Assembly (NCBI RefSeq): GCF_038066635.1
Contig: NZ_JBBUTI010000008.1
Coordinates: forward strand, 62,001 to 126,000
DNA from: Ideonella margarita
GTDB lineage: Bacteria; Pseudomonadota; Gammaproteobacteria; Burkholderiales; Burkholderiaceae_C
Direction of reading: 5' to 3'
Length of the DNA: 64,000 nt
Of the stretch, positions 16,743 through 24,628 are shown in pieces (position 1 is the stretch's first letter; every line of letters begins with the position of its first letter). The position numbers and the translations under genes were made by a program. The notes beneath the pieces are model-generated. The model saw only the letters and a program-made list of their open reading frames with translations, had not been told where the DNA came from and searched no databases.

Positions 16743-16808
16743 GTACTCATCCCCTTCGCAGGCATAGTAGCCCACCACTTTCGAGTACTGGCTGCTACAC
16801 GAAGCCCA

Positions 16809-16841
16809 GAAACAACAAAGCCCAACCTTGCGGGCCGGGCT
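16809..16841 (-). terminator. Rho-independent terminator of tRNA-Phe
   Basis: On the minus strand, AGCCCGGCC-CGCAA-GGTTGGGCT forms a 9-bp stem with two G-U pairs and a 5-nt loop, followed by TTGTTGTTT. It begins 17 nt after the CCA end of the tRNA. Confidence 0.75.
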
Positions 16842-16857
16842 AAGTCATTGATTCTAT

Positions 16858-16933
16858 TGGTGGCCTGGGGCGGAATCGAACCACCGACACGCGGATTTTC
16901 AATCCGCTGCTCTACCAACTGAGCTACCAGGCC
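16858..16933 (-). tRNA. tRNA-Phe (anticodon GAA)
   Basis: 76 nt with an encoded CCA end. The acceptor stem GGCCTGG/CCAGGCC pairs fully. The D-loop contains AGCTCAGTTGGTAGAGC, the anticodon loop is GATTGAAAATC with GAA, and the T-arm contains GGTTCGATTCC. It stands alone, not in an rRNA or tRNA cluster. tRNA-Phe is a common integration site, and an integrase remnant lies 1.3 kb away; I found no duplicated 3' end inside the window. Confidence 0.97.
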
Positions 16934-16949
16934 ATCTGCTGAAGCTAGC

Positions 16950-16979
16950 AGTATAGCACTACTTTAAAGCCTCAGGCAA
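16950..16979 (-). promoter_or_regulatory. Sigma-70-type promoter of tRNA-Phe
   Basis: On the minus strand TTGCCT (16979-16974) is followed after 18 nt by TATACT (16955-16950), 16 nt upstream of the mature tRNA 5' end. The -35 element overlaps the stop codon of ntrX. Confidence 0.65.
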
Positions 16980-17688
16980 CACCGCCGCGTTTGTTGCGAG
17001 ACAAGTCAACGCCGAGTTGCTTGAGCTTGCGGTACAGGTGGGTGCGTTCCAGCCCGGTCTTTTCGGCGACGCGGGTCATCGATCCGTTCTCGCGGGCGAG
17101 GTGGAATTCGAAGTAGCTCTTCTCGAAGGCGTCGCGCGCTTCGCGCAGCGGGCGGTCGAGGTCGAAGCTCTGTTCCGACTGCGGGCCCAGGTCAACCGGC
17201 ATGCTGGCCGGCAGGCCCAGGCCACCGGTCATGGCGGCTTCCACCGTCAGGCTCACGTCGGGGCCGCGGAAGCTGCTGATGATCGGCGCGTTGGCCAGCA
17301 CGGCGGGTGCGGGCGGCTTGGGCGGGGTGCGGGCCAGGGCCTGCTCCACGGCGCGCAGCAGCTTTTGCAGCGTGATGGGCTTTTCAAGGAAGGCGGTGGC
17401 GCCGTACTTGGTGGCTTCCACGGCGGTGTCGATGGTGCCGTGGCCGCTCATCATCACCACGGGCATGTTCAGCTGGCCGGTGGCGCCCCACTCCTTGAGC
17501 AGGGTGATGCCGTCCACGTCGGGCATCCAGATGTCGAGCAACACCAGATCGGGGCGGACGCGCTCACGGGCGCTGCGCGCCTGGGCGGCGTTCTCGGCCA
17601 GCTCGATGGTGTGGCCTTCGTCGGTCAGGATTTCCGACAGCAGGGCACGAATGCCCATCTCATCGTCGACTACAAGTATCGTTGCCAT
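16972..17688 (-). CDS. ntrX: NtrX-type response regulator lacking the AAA+ domain
   Basis: 238 residues: a receiver domain (acidic pair VVDDE, phospho-acceptor Asp in LLDIWMPD, MMSGHG, Lys in FLEKPI) joined by a Pro/Ala-rich linker to a C-terminal FIS-type helix-turn-helix (LREARDAFEKSYFEFHLARE, then VAEKTGLERTHLYRKLKQLG). Classical NtrX has a sigma-54 AAA+ domain between these; here it is absent, the usual state in Burkholderiales. It therefore probably acts as a DNA-binding regulator without activating sigma-54 directly. It lies 18 nt downstream of its cognate kinase gene ntrY. Confidence 0.9.
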   Translation of the reverse strand: MATILVVDDEMGIRALLSEILTDEGHTIELAENAAQARSARERVRPDLVLLDIWMPDVDGITLLKEWGATGQLNMPVVMMSGHGTIDTAVEATKYGATAFLEKPITLQKLLRAVEQALARTPPKPPAPAVLANAPIISSFRGPDVSLTVEAAMTGGLGLPASMPVDLGPQSEQSFDLDRPLREARDAFEKSYFEFHLARENGSMTRVAEKTGLERTHLYRKLKQLGVDLSRNKRGGVA

Positions 17689-17706
17689 GGATGCTCACAA
17701 CGGTGT

Positions 17707-20001
17707 TCAAACGCCCCGTGGGTCTGGGGAACTCGCCACCGCAGGATTCCTCTGTTCAGTGAAGCCCGAAAATGATAACGAAACTTGCGCGCCTCCCGGT
17801 ACATCGTCTTCCCCGTGCTGCGATGGAAGATTGACGATGCGTACTCGCGCGCCGTGTTCGTCGGCGATCTTTTTAACCACCGCCAGCCCGAGGCCCGTGC
17901 CTTTGCTCTTGGTGGTGACATACGGCTCGAAGGCGCGTTTGAGCACCTTCTCGCCAAATCCGGAGCCATTGTCCGACACTTTCAGTCGCACGACGCGCAG
18001 CCGCCCATCCTCGTGGAATTCGGCTTCGGTTGTGATGTTCACGCGGCCATCTTCGCGCCCCGTCACGGCGTCCAGGCCGTTCTGCAGCAGGTTGTGAATG
18101 ACCTGCCGCAACTGCGTCGCGTCACCCCGGATGTTGGGCAGCGCAGCCTGCAGGCGCGGCTGCAGCCGGCCCTTGTCAACATCATCGCCATACAGCGCCA
18201 GCACCTCGTTCACCAAGCCGTTCAGATCAATCGCCTGAAGCTGCGCGGCGGGCAGGCGCGCGTAGTCGCGGAACTCATTCACCAGCTGCTTCATCGCCTG
18301 CACCTGGTTGACGATGGTGGCCACCGAACGCACCAGCAGCGTCTGGTCGGTGGGCTCGCTCAGCTTCGATTCCAGCTTGTGCTGCAAGCGCTCGGCCGAC
18401 AGCTGGATGGGCGTCAGCGGGTTCTTGATCTCATGTGCCAGGCGCCGCGCCACCTCACTCCACGCGGCTGAGCGCTGCGCCGACACCACCTCGGTGATGT
18501 CGTCGAACACCATCAGCCGCGCCTGGCCGGGCAGCATGGCGCCGCGCACCAGCAGCGTGATGCTGTCGTCGCGGTCGCCCACCTGCAGCTCGAAGGACTC
18601 CTGCCACAGGTCGCGCTCGCCGTCTTCCGGGTGGCTCTGGTGCAAATCAAACCGCTGCCAGACGGCCACGGCAAAGTCCGCCAGGCCGGGCACATCGGCC
18701 AGATCACGGCCCACCCACGCCGACATCGGCGCGCGCAGGATGCGCGTGGCGCCGGGGTTCACGGTGTCGATGTGGCGCTGGCGGTCAAACATGATGACGC
18801 CGGCGCTCAGGTTGTCGAGGATGGTCTGCAGCCGGGTGCGCGCAGCCTCCAGCTGGCGCACGCCGCGCTCGGCCTGCTCACGCGCGGTGCCCAGTTGCAG
18901 GGTCATGTCGGCGAAGCTGCGGGTCAGGCCGCCCAGCTCGTCGCGTGAGGTCATCACCGGCTTCACGCCCAGGTCGCCCGCGGCCACCTGGCGCATGCCT
19001 TCGGCCAGCAGCAGCAGCGGCCGCGCCAGCTGTCGGCCCAGCACAAACGCCAGCAGCACCGCACCGAACACCGAGAGCACCAGCGACAGCGTCAGCGTGC
19101 CGATGTACATGCGCCGCAGGCCGTCACGCGCCAGCATGCGCTGCTGGTATTCGCGGTACGCGGCCTGCACGATGAGTGCATTGCTGGTCAGCGCGCGGGG
19201 CAGCGGCTGCACCACCATCAGATAGCGCTCGGAGCTGCCGGTGATGGCGATCTGGCCATTGGGGATCCAGGCCACCGCGCGCACGCGGCCTTGCGGGCCG
19301 TCACCCGCCAGCACCGGCGGCGCGCCGCCCACGGTGTCGTCCTCCAGGCCTTCGAGCTGGCTGGCCGAGCGGTTGTTGCGCGCCTGGCGCAGCATGGCCA
19401 CCGAGGGCCGCTCCACCGGAATCGCCGCGCTGCCACCCACCGTCAGCAGCAGCTGGCCGTTGCCGGTAAGCAGCGACACCTCTTGCGCGCCCAGCTGGTC
19501 ACGCAGCCGTTCCAGCGACAGCAATTCCGGCGGGTTGCCCGGCTCGGCGAACCGGTCAGCGGCATTGCGGGTGCGCGTGGCCAGGTCTACCGACAGCGCA
19601 TCGAGCGTGCCTTTGCCCAGCGCCAGGCCAGCATCGAGCGCGTTTTCCACGCGGCTGTCGAACCAGGCCTCGATGCTGCGCGAGACGAACTGATAACTCA
19701 CCGTGTAGATGAGTGCGCCGGGCAGCACGCCCACCAGCGCAAAGATGCCCGCCAGCTTCAGCAGCAGGCGGCTGCCGAACTTGCCGCGCCGCACCCGCAG
19801 GAACAAACGCACCGCCGCGCCGGCCAGCACCAGCAGCAGCACCGTGGCCACCGCCACGTTCACCCAGAAGAGCCAGCCGATGTGGCGCTCGTACTGCATC
19901 GGCCCCTGGGTGAGCAGCGACAGCACAAACGCCAGCACCAGGCCCATGCCCGACACCGCGAGCACCGCAATGCCCCAACCCCAGCGGGACGAAGTTTTCA
20001 T
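17707..20001 (-). CDS. ntrY: NtrY-type membrane sensor histidine kinase
   Basis: 764 residues. Three N-terminal transmembrane helices (IAVLAVSGMGLVLAFVLSLL; FWVNVAVATVLLLVLAG; LLLKLAGIFALVGVLPGALI), a periplasmic sensor segment, a fourth helix (LTLSLVLSVFGAVLLAFVLG), then HAMP, a PAS domain and a kinase core. The phospho-acceptor is in VARRLAHEIKNPLTPIQLSA; the ATP-binding motifs are VIHNLLQNGLDAV, DNGSGFG and KGTGLGLAVVKK. NtrYX systems sense redox or nitrogen status and affect respiration and envelope functions. It is third in the rsmB-DUF4390-ntrY-ntrX run. Confidence 0.93.
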   Translation of the reverse strand: MKTSSRWGWGIAVLAVSGMGLVLAFVLSLLTQGPMQYERHIGWLFWVNVAVATVLLLVLAGAAVRLFLRVRRGKFGSRLLLKLAGIFALVGVLPGALIYTVSYQFVSRSIEAWFDSRVENALDAGLALGKGTLDALSVDLATRTRNAADRFAEPGNPPELLSLERLRDQLGAQEVSLLTGNGQLLLTVGGSAAIPVERPSVAMLRQARNNRSASQLEGLEDDTVGGAPPVLAGDGPQGRVRAVAWIPNGQIAITGSSERYLMVVQPLPRALTSNALIVQAAYREYQQRMLARDGLRRMYIGTLTLSLVLSVFGAVLLAFVLGRQLARPLLLLAEGMRQVAAGDLGVKPVMTSRDELGGLTRSFADMTLQLGTAREQAERGVRQLEAARTRLQTILDNLSAGVIMFDRQRHIDTVNPGATRILRAPMSAWVGRDLADVPGLADFAVAVWQRFDLHQSHPEDGERDLWQESFELQVGDRDDSITLLVRGAMLPGQARLMVFDDITEVVSAQRSAAWSEVARRLAHEIKNPLTPIQLSAERLQHKLESKLSEPTDQTLLVRSVATIVNQVQAMKQLVNEFRDYARLPAAQLQAIDLNGLVNEVLALYGDDVDKGRLQPRLQAALPNIRGDATQLRQVIHNLLQNGLDAVTGREDGRVNITTEAEFHEDGRLRVVRLKVSDNGSGFGEKVLKRAFEPYVTTKSKGTGLGLAVVKKIADEHGARVRIVNLPSQHGEDDVPGGAQVSLSFSGFTEQRNPAVASSPDPRGV

Positions 20002-20028
20002 GGTGCGTGGGCGAGTGACGCGGTCAGG

Positions 20029-20673
20029 TCAATCAATCTTGAGGGTGCGTTCCACCGCCAGCCGCCAGTCAGACTGGGCAGCCAGGTCCAGCTGCATCGG
20101 CCGCGGCAGCTGCGAGCTGTCGAGGCGGTAGCTGAACTCGAGGTAGTAGCGCTCACCGGCATCCACCTGATCGGCTTCGGCGATCTTCCAGCGGCTGACA
20201 CGGGAAATCATGGCCATGGCGGCCTGCTGCGTCGGAAAGCTCTGGCTGAGCGCGCCGAAGCTGACCCGCCAGCTGGACGTGAGTGGCTGGTAGGCCACGC
20301 GCCAGCTGCGGCTGGCCCGAGACACGCGCTCGTCGCGCCAGTACCAGCGCCCCCGATACACATTGGCCTGCGCCGTGAAGTACAGCGGCACGCCGCGGTG
20401 CAGCGCTTCTTCCACCGCCTTGCTCAAGCTCAGGCGCACATCGAAGTCGATGCTGATGCCCTGGCTGTCTTGCCGGGACGCTTCGAGTGAGAGCAGGTCA
20501 ATGGACTGCGCCTGCGCCGGCACCGCCAGCAGCAGGCTGAAGAGCAGCGCCAGCGGCATCAAGACCCGCGCAAGGCCCCGCGCGAAGACCTGCGTGAGAC
20601 AGGCACGCCAAACGGCCACTCGCGTACAGACACGGTGGCCGGAGCATCCAGAAACCGTCTCGGTACAACTCAC
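20029..20673 (-). CDS. DUF4390 domain-containing exported protein
   Basis: 214 residues with a signal or anchor segment (LARVLMPLALLFSLLLAVPAQA) followed by a DUF4390 domain: predicted beta-rich, with YFTAQANVYRGRWYWRDERV and a C-terminal YYLEFSYRLDSSQLPRPMQL. The position between rsmB and ntrY is conserved in beta-proteobacteria, and a link to NtrY periplasmic sensing is plausible but unproven. The start is uncertain: GTG 20673 gives a long n-region before the hydrophobic segment, so a start further downstream may be used. It begins 8 nt after the rsmB stop. Confidence 0.85.
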   Translation of the reverse strand: MSCTETVSGCSGHRVCTRVAVWRACLTQVFARGLARVLMPLALLFSLLLAVPAQAQSIDLLSLEASRQDSQGISIDFDVRLSLSKAVEEALHRGVPLYFTAQANVYRGRWYWRDERVSRASRSWRVAYQPLTSSWRVSFGALSQSFPTQQAAMAMISRVSRWKIAEADQVDAGERYYLEFSYRLDSSQLPRPMQLDLAAQSDWRLAVERTLKID

Positions 20674-20681
20674 GGGTGGGC

Positions 20682-22016
20682 TCAGTGGCGATCAGGCTTG
20701 CGCAGCAGCGCGTAGTAGAAGCCGTCAGCCAGACTGGCCGCGGCGGCGTGCTGGGGATTGTCGGCGAGCGGGAGCAGATGCCCCGGTGATTCCGGGTTGA
20801 CCCGGAGGCCTTCCGCGGCGTGTCGTTGCAAAAACGCATCGACTTGATGGTCGCCCTCGTCACGGAAGATGGAGCAGGTTGCATACAGCAACACACCGCC
20901 CGGCTTGACCAGCGGCCACAGCGCGTCCAGCAGCTCGGCCTGGGTGCGGGCCAGCGCGGCCACGTCGTCAGGCCGGCGCAGCCAGCGGATGTCGGGGTGG
21001 CGCCGCACGATGCCCGAGGCCGTGCACGGGGCGTCCAGCAGCACGGCGTCAAACAGCTCGCCGTCCCACCAGCTGGCCACGTTGCGGGCATCGGCAGCGC
21101 GGGTGCGGGCGTTCAGGCCCAGGCGCTCCAGCGTTTGCTGCACGCGGGTCAGGCGGGTGGCGTCGGTGTCCAGCGCCAGCATGTCCACGTCGGCCAGCTC
21201 CAGCACGTGTGCGGTCTTGCCGCCGGGGGCCGAGCAGGCGTCCAGCACCCGCGCGCCCGGGGCCAGGCCCGCGCCGATCAGCAGTGCAGCCGAACGCTGG
21301 GCCGACAAATCCTGCACCGACACATCGCCCTGGGCAAAGCCCGGCAGGCGGTCCACGCCGCAGGGCTGGGTCAATACGATGGCCTGCTCCAGGCCGGCGC
21401 CCTCCACCGCGTGGCCGCTGATGCCCTCGGCGCTCAGGCGCGCCAGGTAGTCGGCCACGTTGCACCGCCGGGCATTCACCCGCAGCGTCATCGGCGGGCG
21501 GCGCTGGGCTTCGGTCAGCAGGGTTTGCCAATGCGCGGGCCAATCTGCCTTGACGCGGTCGATCCACCAGGCCGGGTGGTTCCAGGCGCCCTGGGGTTGG
21601 CGGGCGGCCTGGGCCACCACGGCGTCGCGCTCGCGGATGAAGCGGCGCAGCACGGCGTTGATGAAGCTCGCGGCGGCCGGCACCTTCTTGCGCGCGGCCG
21701 TCACGGCCTGATCGACCAGCGTGTGGTCGGGGTATGGCGGCGCTTCGTCGGGCCACAGCAGGGCCAGCGACGACACCAGCAGCGCGTCCACGGCGGCAGG
21801 CGGGTTGCGTGGCGCCAGGATTTCGCGGGCAGCCGTGGCGCTGCCCAGGCGGCGCAGCACCGCAAAGGCCAGCGCTTGGGTGCCGGGGCGAGAGACCGCC
21901 GGCACCTGAGCCAGCACGTCGGTCAAAGAGCGGCCACCACGAACGGCAGCCACGGCGTCAGCGGTCAGCGCCAGCAGGCGCGACAGCGGGGGGGAAGCAG
22001 GGGAAGGAGAATTCAC
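20682..22016 (-). CDS. rsmB: 16S rRNA (cytosine(967)-C(5))-methyltransferase RsmB
   Basis: 444 residues: N-terminal NusB-like RNA-binding domain (DHTLVDQAVTAARK, SFINAVLRRFIRE) and a C-terminal Rossmann methyltransferase. The SAM site is DACSAPGGKTAHVLEL; the two Cys motifs of m5C RNA methyltransferases are present in LLDAPCTASGIVRRHPDI and YATCSIFRDEG. It methylates C967 of 16S rRNA. The GTG at 22016 is the start that gives a full-length family member. It opens the operon leading into DUF4390 and ntrYX and is divergent from folE. Confidence 0.95.
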   Translation of the reverse strand: MNSPSPASPPLSRLLALTADAVAAVRGGRSLTDVLAQVPAVSRPGTQALAFAVLRRLGSATAAREILAPRNPPAAVDALLVSSLALLWPDEAPPYPDHTLVDQAVTAARKKVPAAASFINAVLRRFIRERDAVVAQAARQPQGAWNHPAWWIDRVKADWPAHWQTLLTEAQRRPPMTLRVNARRCNVADYLARLSAEGISGHAVEGAGLEQAIVLTQPCGVDRLPGFAQGDVSVQDLSAQRSAALLIGAGLAPGARVLDACSAPGGKTAHVLELADVDMLALDTDATRLTRVQQTLERLGLNARTRAADARNVASWWDGELFDAVLLDAPCTASGIVRRHPDIRWLRRPDDVAALARTQAELLDALWPLVKPGGVLLYATCSIFRDEGDHQVDAFLQRHAAEGLRVNPESPGHLLPLADNPQHAAAASLADGFYYALLRKPDRH

Positions 22017-22117
22017 CGCAGGAGTCTAACCATCCCACCCAACAGGGTCGAAGCGATTGGCCCACAATCGGCGTTCCGACACCGCACGGTCGCTCTCAGC
22101 GACCCAGGAGCCACGGC

Positions 22118-22867
22118 ATGCCTCAAGACACGCCCGAACAAGCCGCCCCGAGCCGCGGCGCATTGATGTTGAACGAAGCTGATCTGTCCGCTCAGCCCGC
22201 TTCCGAGCGGATCCGCTACCGGCTGGTGAATGCCGGCCGCCGCTATCACGCCAACGACAATATCTCCGAGTTCGTGCGTGAGGGTGAGCTGAAAGAGCTG
22301 AAGGCCGAAGTGCAGGCCAAGATGGCCGAGGTGTTGAAGGCCCTGGTGATCGACACCAGCAGCGACCACAACACGCAGGAAACGGCCAAGCGCGTGGCCA
22401 AGATGTTCATCGAGGAAGTCTTCCGCGGCCGTTACCAGCCGATGCCGGACGTGACCGAGTTCCCGAACATCTCGCGCCTGAACGAGCTGATGATCGTCGG
22501 CCCGATCACCGTGCGCAGCGCCTGCTCGCACCACATGTGCCCGATCATCGGCAAGATCTGGATCGGCGTGCTGCCCAATGAGCACTCGAACCTGATCGGC
22601 CTGTCGAAGTACGCCCGCATCGCCGACTGGATCATGTCGCGTCCGCAGATCCAGGAAGAGGCCGTCATCATGCTGGCCGACGTGCTGCAAGAGCGCGTCA
22701 AGCCCGATGGCCTGGCCCTGGTGATGGAAGCCGACCACTTCTGCATGCACTGGCGTGGCGTGAAGGACACCGACTCCGCCATGGTCAACAGCGTGATGCG
22801 CGGGGCCTTCCTGAAAGACCCGAACCTGCGCCGCGAATTCCTGTCGTTGCTCTCCAAGAAGGACTGA
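22118..22867 (+). CDS. folE: GTP cyclohydrolase I
   Basis: 249 residues. FolE signature motifs: the zinc and substrate site in SACSHHMCPIIGKIWIGVLP, ISRLNELMIVGPITV, and the C-terminal MEADHFCMHWRGVKD with NSVMRGAFL. It converts GTP to 7,8-dihydroneopterin triphosphate, the first step of folate (and queuosine precursor) synthesis. The ATG at 22118 has AGGAG 7 nt upstream. It has a somewhat long N terminus (about 45 residues before the conserved part). Only 2 nt separate it from the BLUF gene; queC, a queuosine gene, lies close by on the other strand. Confidence 0.96.
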   Translation: MPQDTPEQAAPSRGALMLNEADLSAQPASERIRYRLVNAGRRYHANDNISEFVREGELKELKAEVQAKMAEVLKALVIDTSSDHNTQETAKRVAKMFIEEVFRGRYQPMPDVTEFPNISRLNELMIVGPITVRSACSHHMCPIIGKIWIGVLPNEHSNLIGLSKYARIADWIMSRPQIQEEAVIMLADVLQERVKPDGLALVMEADHFCMHWRGVKDTDSAMVNSVMRGAFLKDPNLRREFLSLLSKKD

Positions 22868-22869
22868 CC

Positions 22870-23295
22870 ATGCTTGTACGCCTCATGTACGCGAGCCGCG
22901 CCGCCAATGCCGTGCAGCACGACGAACTGCTCACCATCCTGAAACAGTCCAAGCAGACCAACCCGGCTGCCGGCGTGACGGGTGTGCTGTGCTACTCGGA
23001 CGGCATCTACATCCAGGTGCTGGAGGGCGGCCGTGCAGCCGTCAATGCGCTCTACAACAAGATCGTCAGCGACACCCGCCACACCGACGCGACGCTGCTG
23101 AGCTACGAGGAAATCGCCGAGCGGCGCTTCGCCGGCTGGTCGATGGGCCAGGTCAACATGACGCGCCTGAACCCGGCGATGCTGTTGAAGTACTCGGAAA
23201 CCGCCACGCTCGATCCGTACGCCGTGTCGGGCCGTGCCACGGCCGCACTGTTCGAGGAAATGGTGGCTACCGCGGCCATCATGGGCCAGGCCTGA
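22870..23295 (+). CDS. BLUF-domain blue-light photoreceptor (stand-alone)
   Basis: 141 residues, essentially one BLUF domain (FAD-based blue-light sensor). The photoactive residues are all present with exact AppA spacing: Tyr7 in LMYASR, Asn31 in TNPAAGVTGV, Gln49 in YIQVLEGG, and Trp90/Met92 in FAGWSMG. The C-terminal 45 residues form the usual capping helices; there is no output domain, so it must signal through a partner protein. It starts 2 nt after folE, which suggests co-transcription. Its stop codon abuts that of the convergent lemA. Confidence 0.93.
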   Translation: MLVRLMYASRAANAVQHDELLTILKQSKQTNPAAGVTGVLCYSDGIYIQVLEGGRAAVNALYNKIVSDTRHTDATLLSYEEIAERRFAGWSMGQVNMTRLNPAMLLKYSETATLDPYAVSGRATAALFEEMVATAAIMGQA

Positions 23296-23859
23296 TCAGA
23301 CCCGGGCGGTGGGCTTGAACCTGAACAAGCCCACCAGCAGGCGGGTCGGGAAGGCTTGGATCGCCTCGTTGTAGGCATCGGCCTGCTCATTGAAGCCCTG
23401 CCGCGCATACCCGATGCGCGGCCCCAGCTCTTCCAGCTGCTTGCGCAGCGGCCGCACCGGGTCGGTGTGCGCCACCTCGGGGTGCTGCTCCACCAGGGCT
23501 TGCACCCGCGCCAGCGGTGAGCCCAGCTCACTCTCGGCCAGCACCCACGCAGACAAGGCTTCCGCCGCACTCGGGCGGGCGCGCACCGTGCGCGCCGCTT
23601 CCTGCTGCTTCAGCAAGGCCGCTTCCAGCGCCTGCACCGTGTTGGCCTCCGCGGCCATCGGCTCACGCAGGGCTTCGATCATGGGCTCCAGCGCAGCCGA
23701 GCGGCGCGTCAGCAATTCGTCGATCTGGCCCCAGGCCGTGACCAGCGCCGTGCGCAGCCGCACCAGCCGGTTGTAGGCGCCCACCATCCAGCCCATCAGC
23801 ACGGCCAGCAGCGCCAGGCGCAGCAGCCAGTCCCACAGGTCAGGCCACAGCGCGGCCAT
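23296..23859 (-). CDS. LemA family membrane protein
   Basis: 187 residues with one N-terminal transmembrane helix (WDWLLRLALLAVLMGWMVGA) followed by the long helical LemA domain: YNRLVRLRTALVTAWGQIDE, LLTRRSAALEPMIEALR, and C-terminal FNEQADAYNEAIQAFPTRLL. LemA proteins are membrane proteins of uncertain molecular role. The ATG at 23859 lies 1 nt from the stop of queC, so the two are probably co-transcribed. Its own stop codon is immediately adjacent to that of the BLUF gene (TGATCA at 23293-23298). Confidence 0.88.
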   Translation of the reverse strand: MAALWPDLWDWLLRLALLAVLMGWMVGAYNRLVRLRTALVTAWGQIDELLTRRSAALEPMIEALREPMAAEANTVQALEAALLKQQEAARTVRARPSAAEALSAWVLAESELGSPLARVQALVEQHPEVAHTDPVRPLRKQLEELGPRIGYARQGFNEQADAYNEAIQAFPTRLLVGLFRFKPTARV

Positions 23860-23860
23860 C

Positions 23861-24628
23861 TCAGCCAACCGCCTGAACGGCGGCCTGAACAGCCGTGCTG
23901 GCCAGCCATTCGGCATGGCCCGCCGCGCGCAAGGCACATGCCGGGCATTCACCGCAGCCGTGGCCCCAGGCATGGCGCACGCCACGCTCGCCGAGGTAGC
24001 AGGTGTGGGTGTGTTCGGCAATCAACTCGTTGAGCTGGTCACCGCCGAGTTGCTTCGACAAGGCCCAGGTCTGCGCCTTGGTCAGGAACATCAGCGGGGT
24101 TTCCAGCGTCATCGGTGTGTCCAGCCCGAGGCTGAGCGCCACCTGCAGCGCCTTCAAGGTGTTGTCGCGGCAATCCGGGTAGCCCGAATAGTCGGTCTCG
24201 CACATGCCGCCCACCAGCACCGAGGCGCCACGGCGGTACGCCAGCGTGGCCGCAAAGCCGAGGAACAGCAGGTTGCGGCCGGGCACGAAGGTATTGGGCA
24301 GGCCGTTGGCTTGCAGCTCGATGGCGCGTTCGCTGGTGAGCGCGGTGTCAGAGATCTGGCCCAGCAGCGACAAATCCAGCACATGGTCGTCGCCCAGGCG
24401 CGCGGCCCACTGCGGAAACTGCTGCTTGATCTGCTCGCGCACGGTCAGCCGGCAATCCAGCTCGATGCGGTGGCGCTGGCCGTAGTCGAAGCCCAGCGTC
24501 TCCACCTGCGCGAATCGCTCAAGTGCCCAGGCCAGGCAGACGGTGGAATCTTGCCCGCCCGAGAACAGCACCAGCGCCTTGCGACCGGCGGCTGCTGCAG
24601 GGTTCACGGCGCCCGCCGGCGTACTCAC
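23861..24628 (-). CDS. queC: 7-cyano-7-deazaguanine synthase QueC
   Basis: 255 residues. PP-loop ATPase motif LVLFSGGQDSTVCLAWALE, substrate-binding NTFVPGRNLLFLGFA and GGMCETDYSGYPDCRDN, and the C-terminal zinc site CYLGER...CGECPACALRA. It converts 7-carboxy-7-deazaguanine to preQ0 in queuosine biosynthesis. The GTG at 24628 overlaps the proA stop by 4 nt (GTGA) and has GAGGTG upstream, so I prefer it to a start at 24661. No other que genes are in the window. Confidence 0.95.
   Translation of the reverse strand: MSTPAGAVNPAAAAGRKALVLFSGGQDSTVCLAWALERFAQVETLGFDYGQRHRIELDCRLTVREQIKQQFPQWAARLGDDHVLDLSLLGQISDTALTSERAIELQANGLPNTFVPGRNLLFLGFAATLAYRRGASVLVGGMCETDYSGYPDCRDNTLKALQVALSLGLDTPMTLETPLMFLTKAQTWALSKQLGGDQLNELIAEHTHTCYLGERGVRHAWGHGCGECPACALRAAGHAEWLASTAVQAAVQAVG

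Noticed and set aside
16858..16933. Possible attL/attR duplication of the tRNA-Phe 3' end
   Set aside because: No second copy of the T-arm/acceptor sequence was found by eye inside the window.
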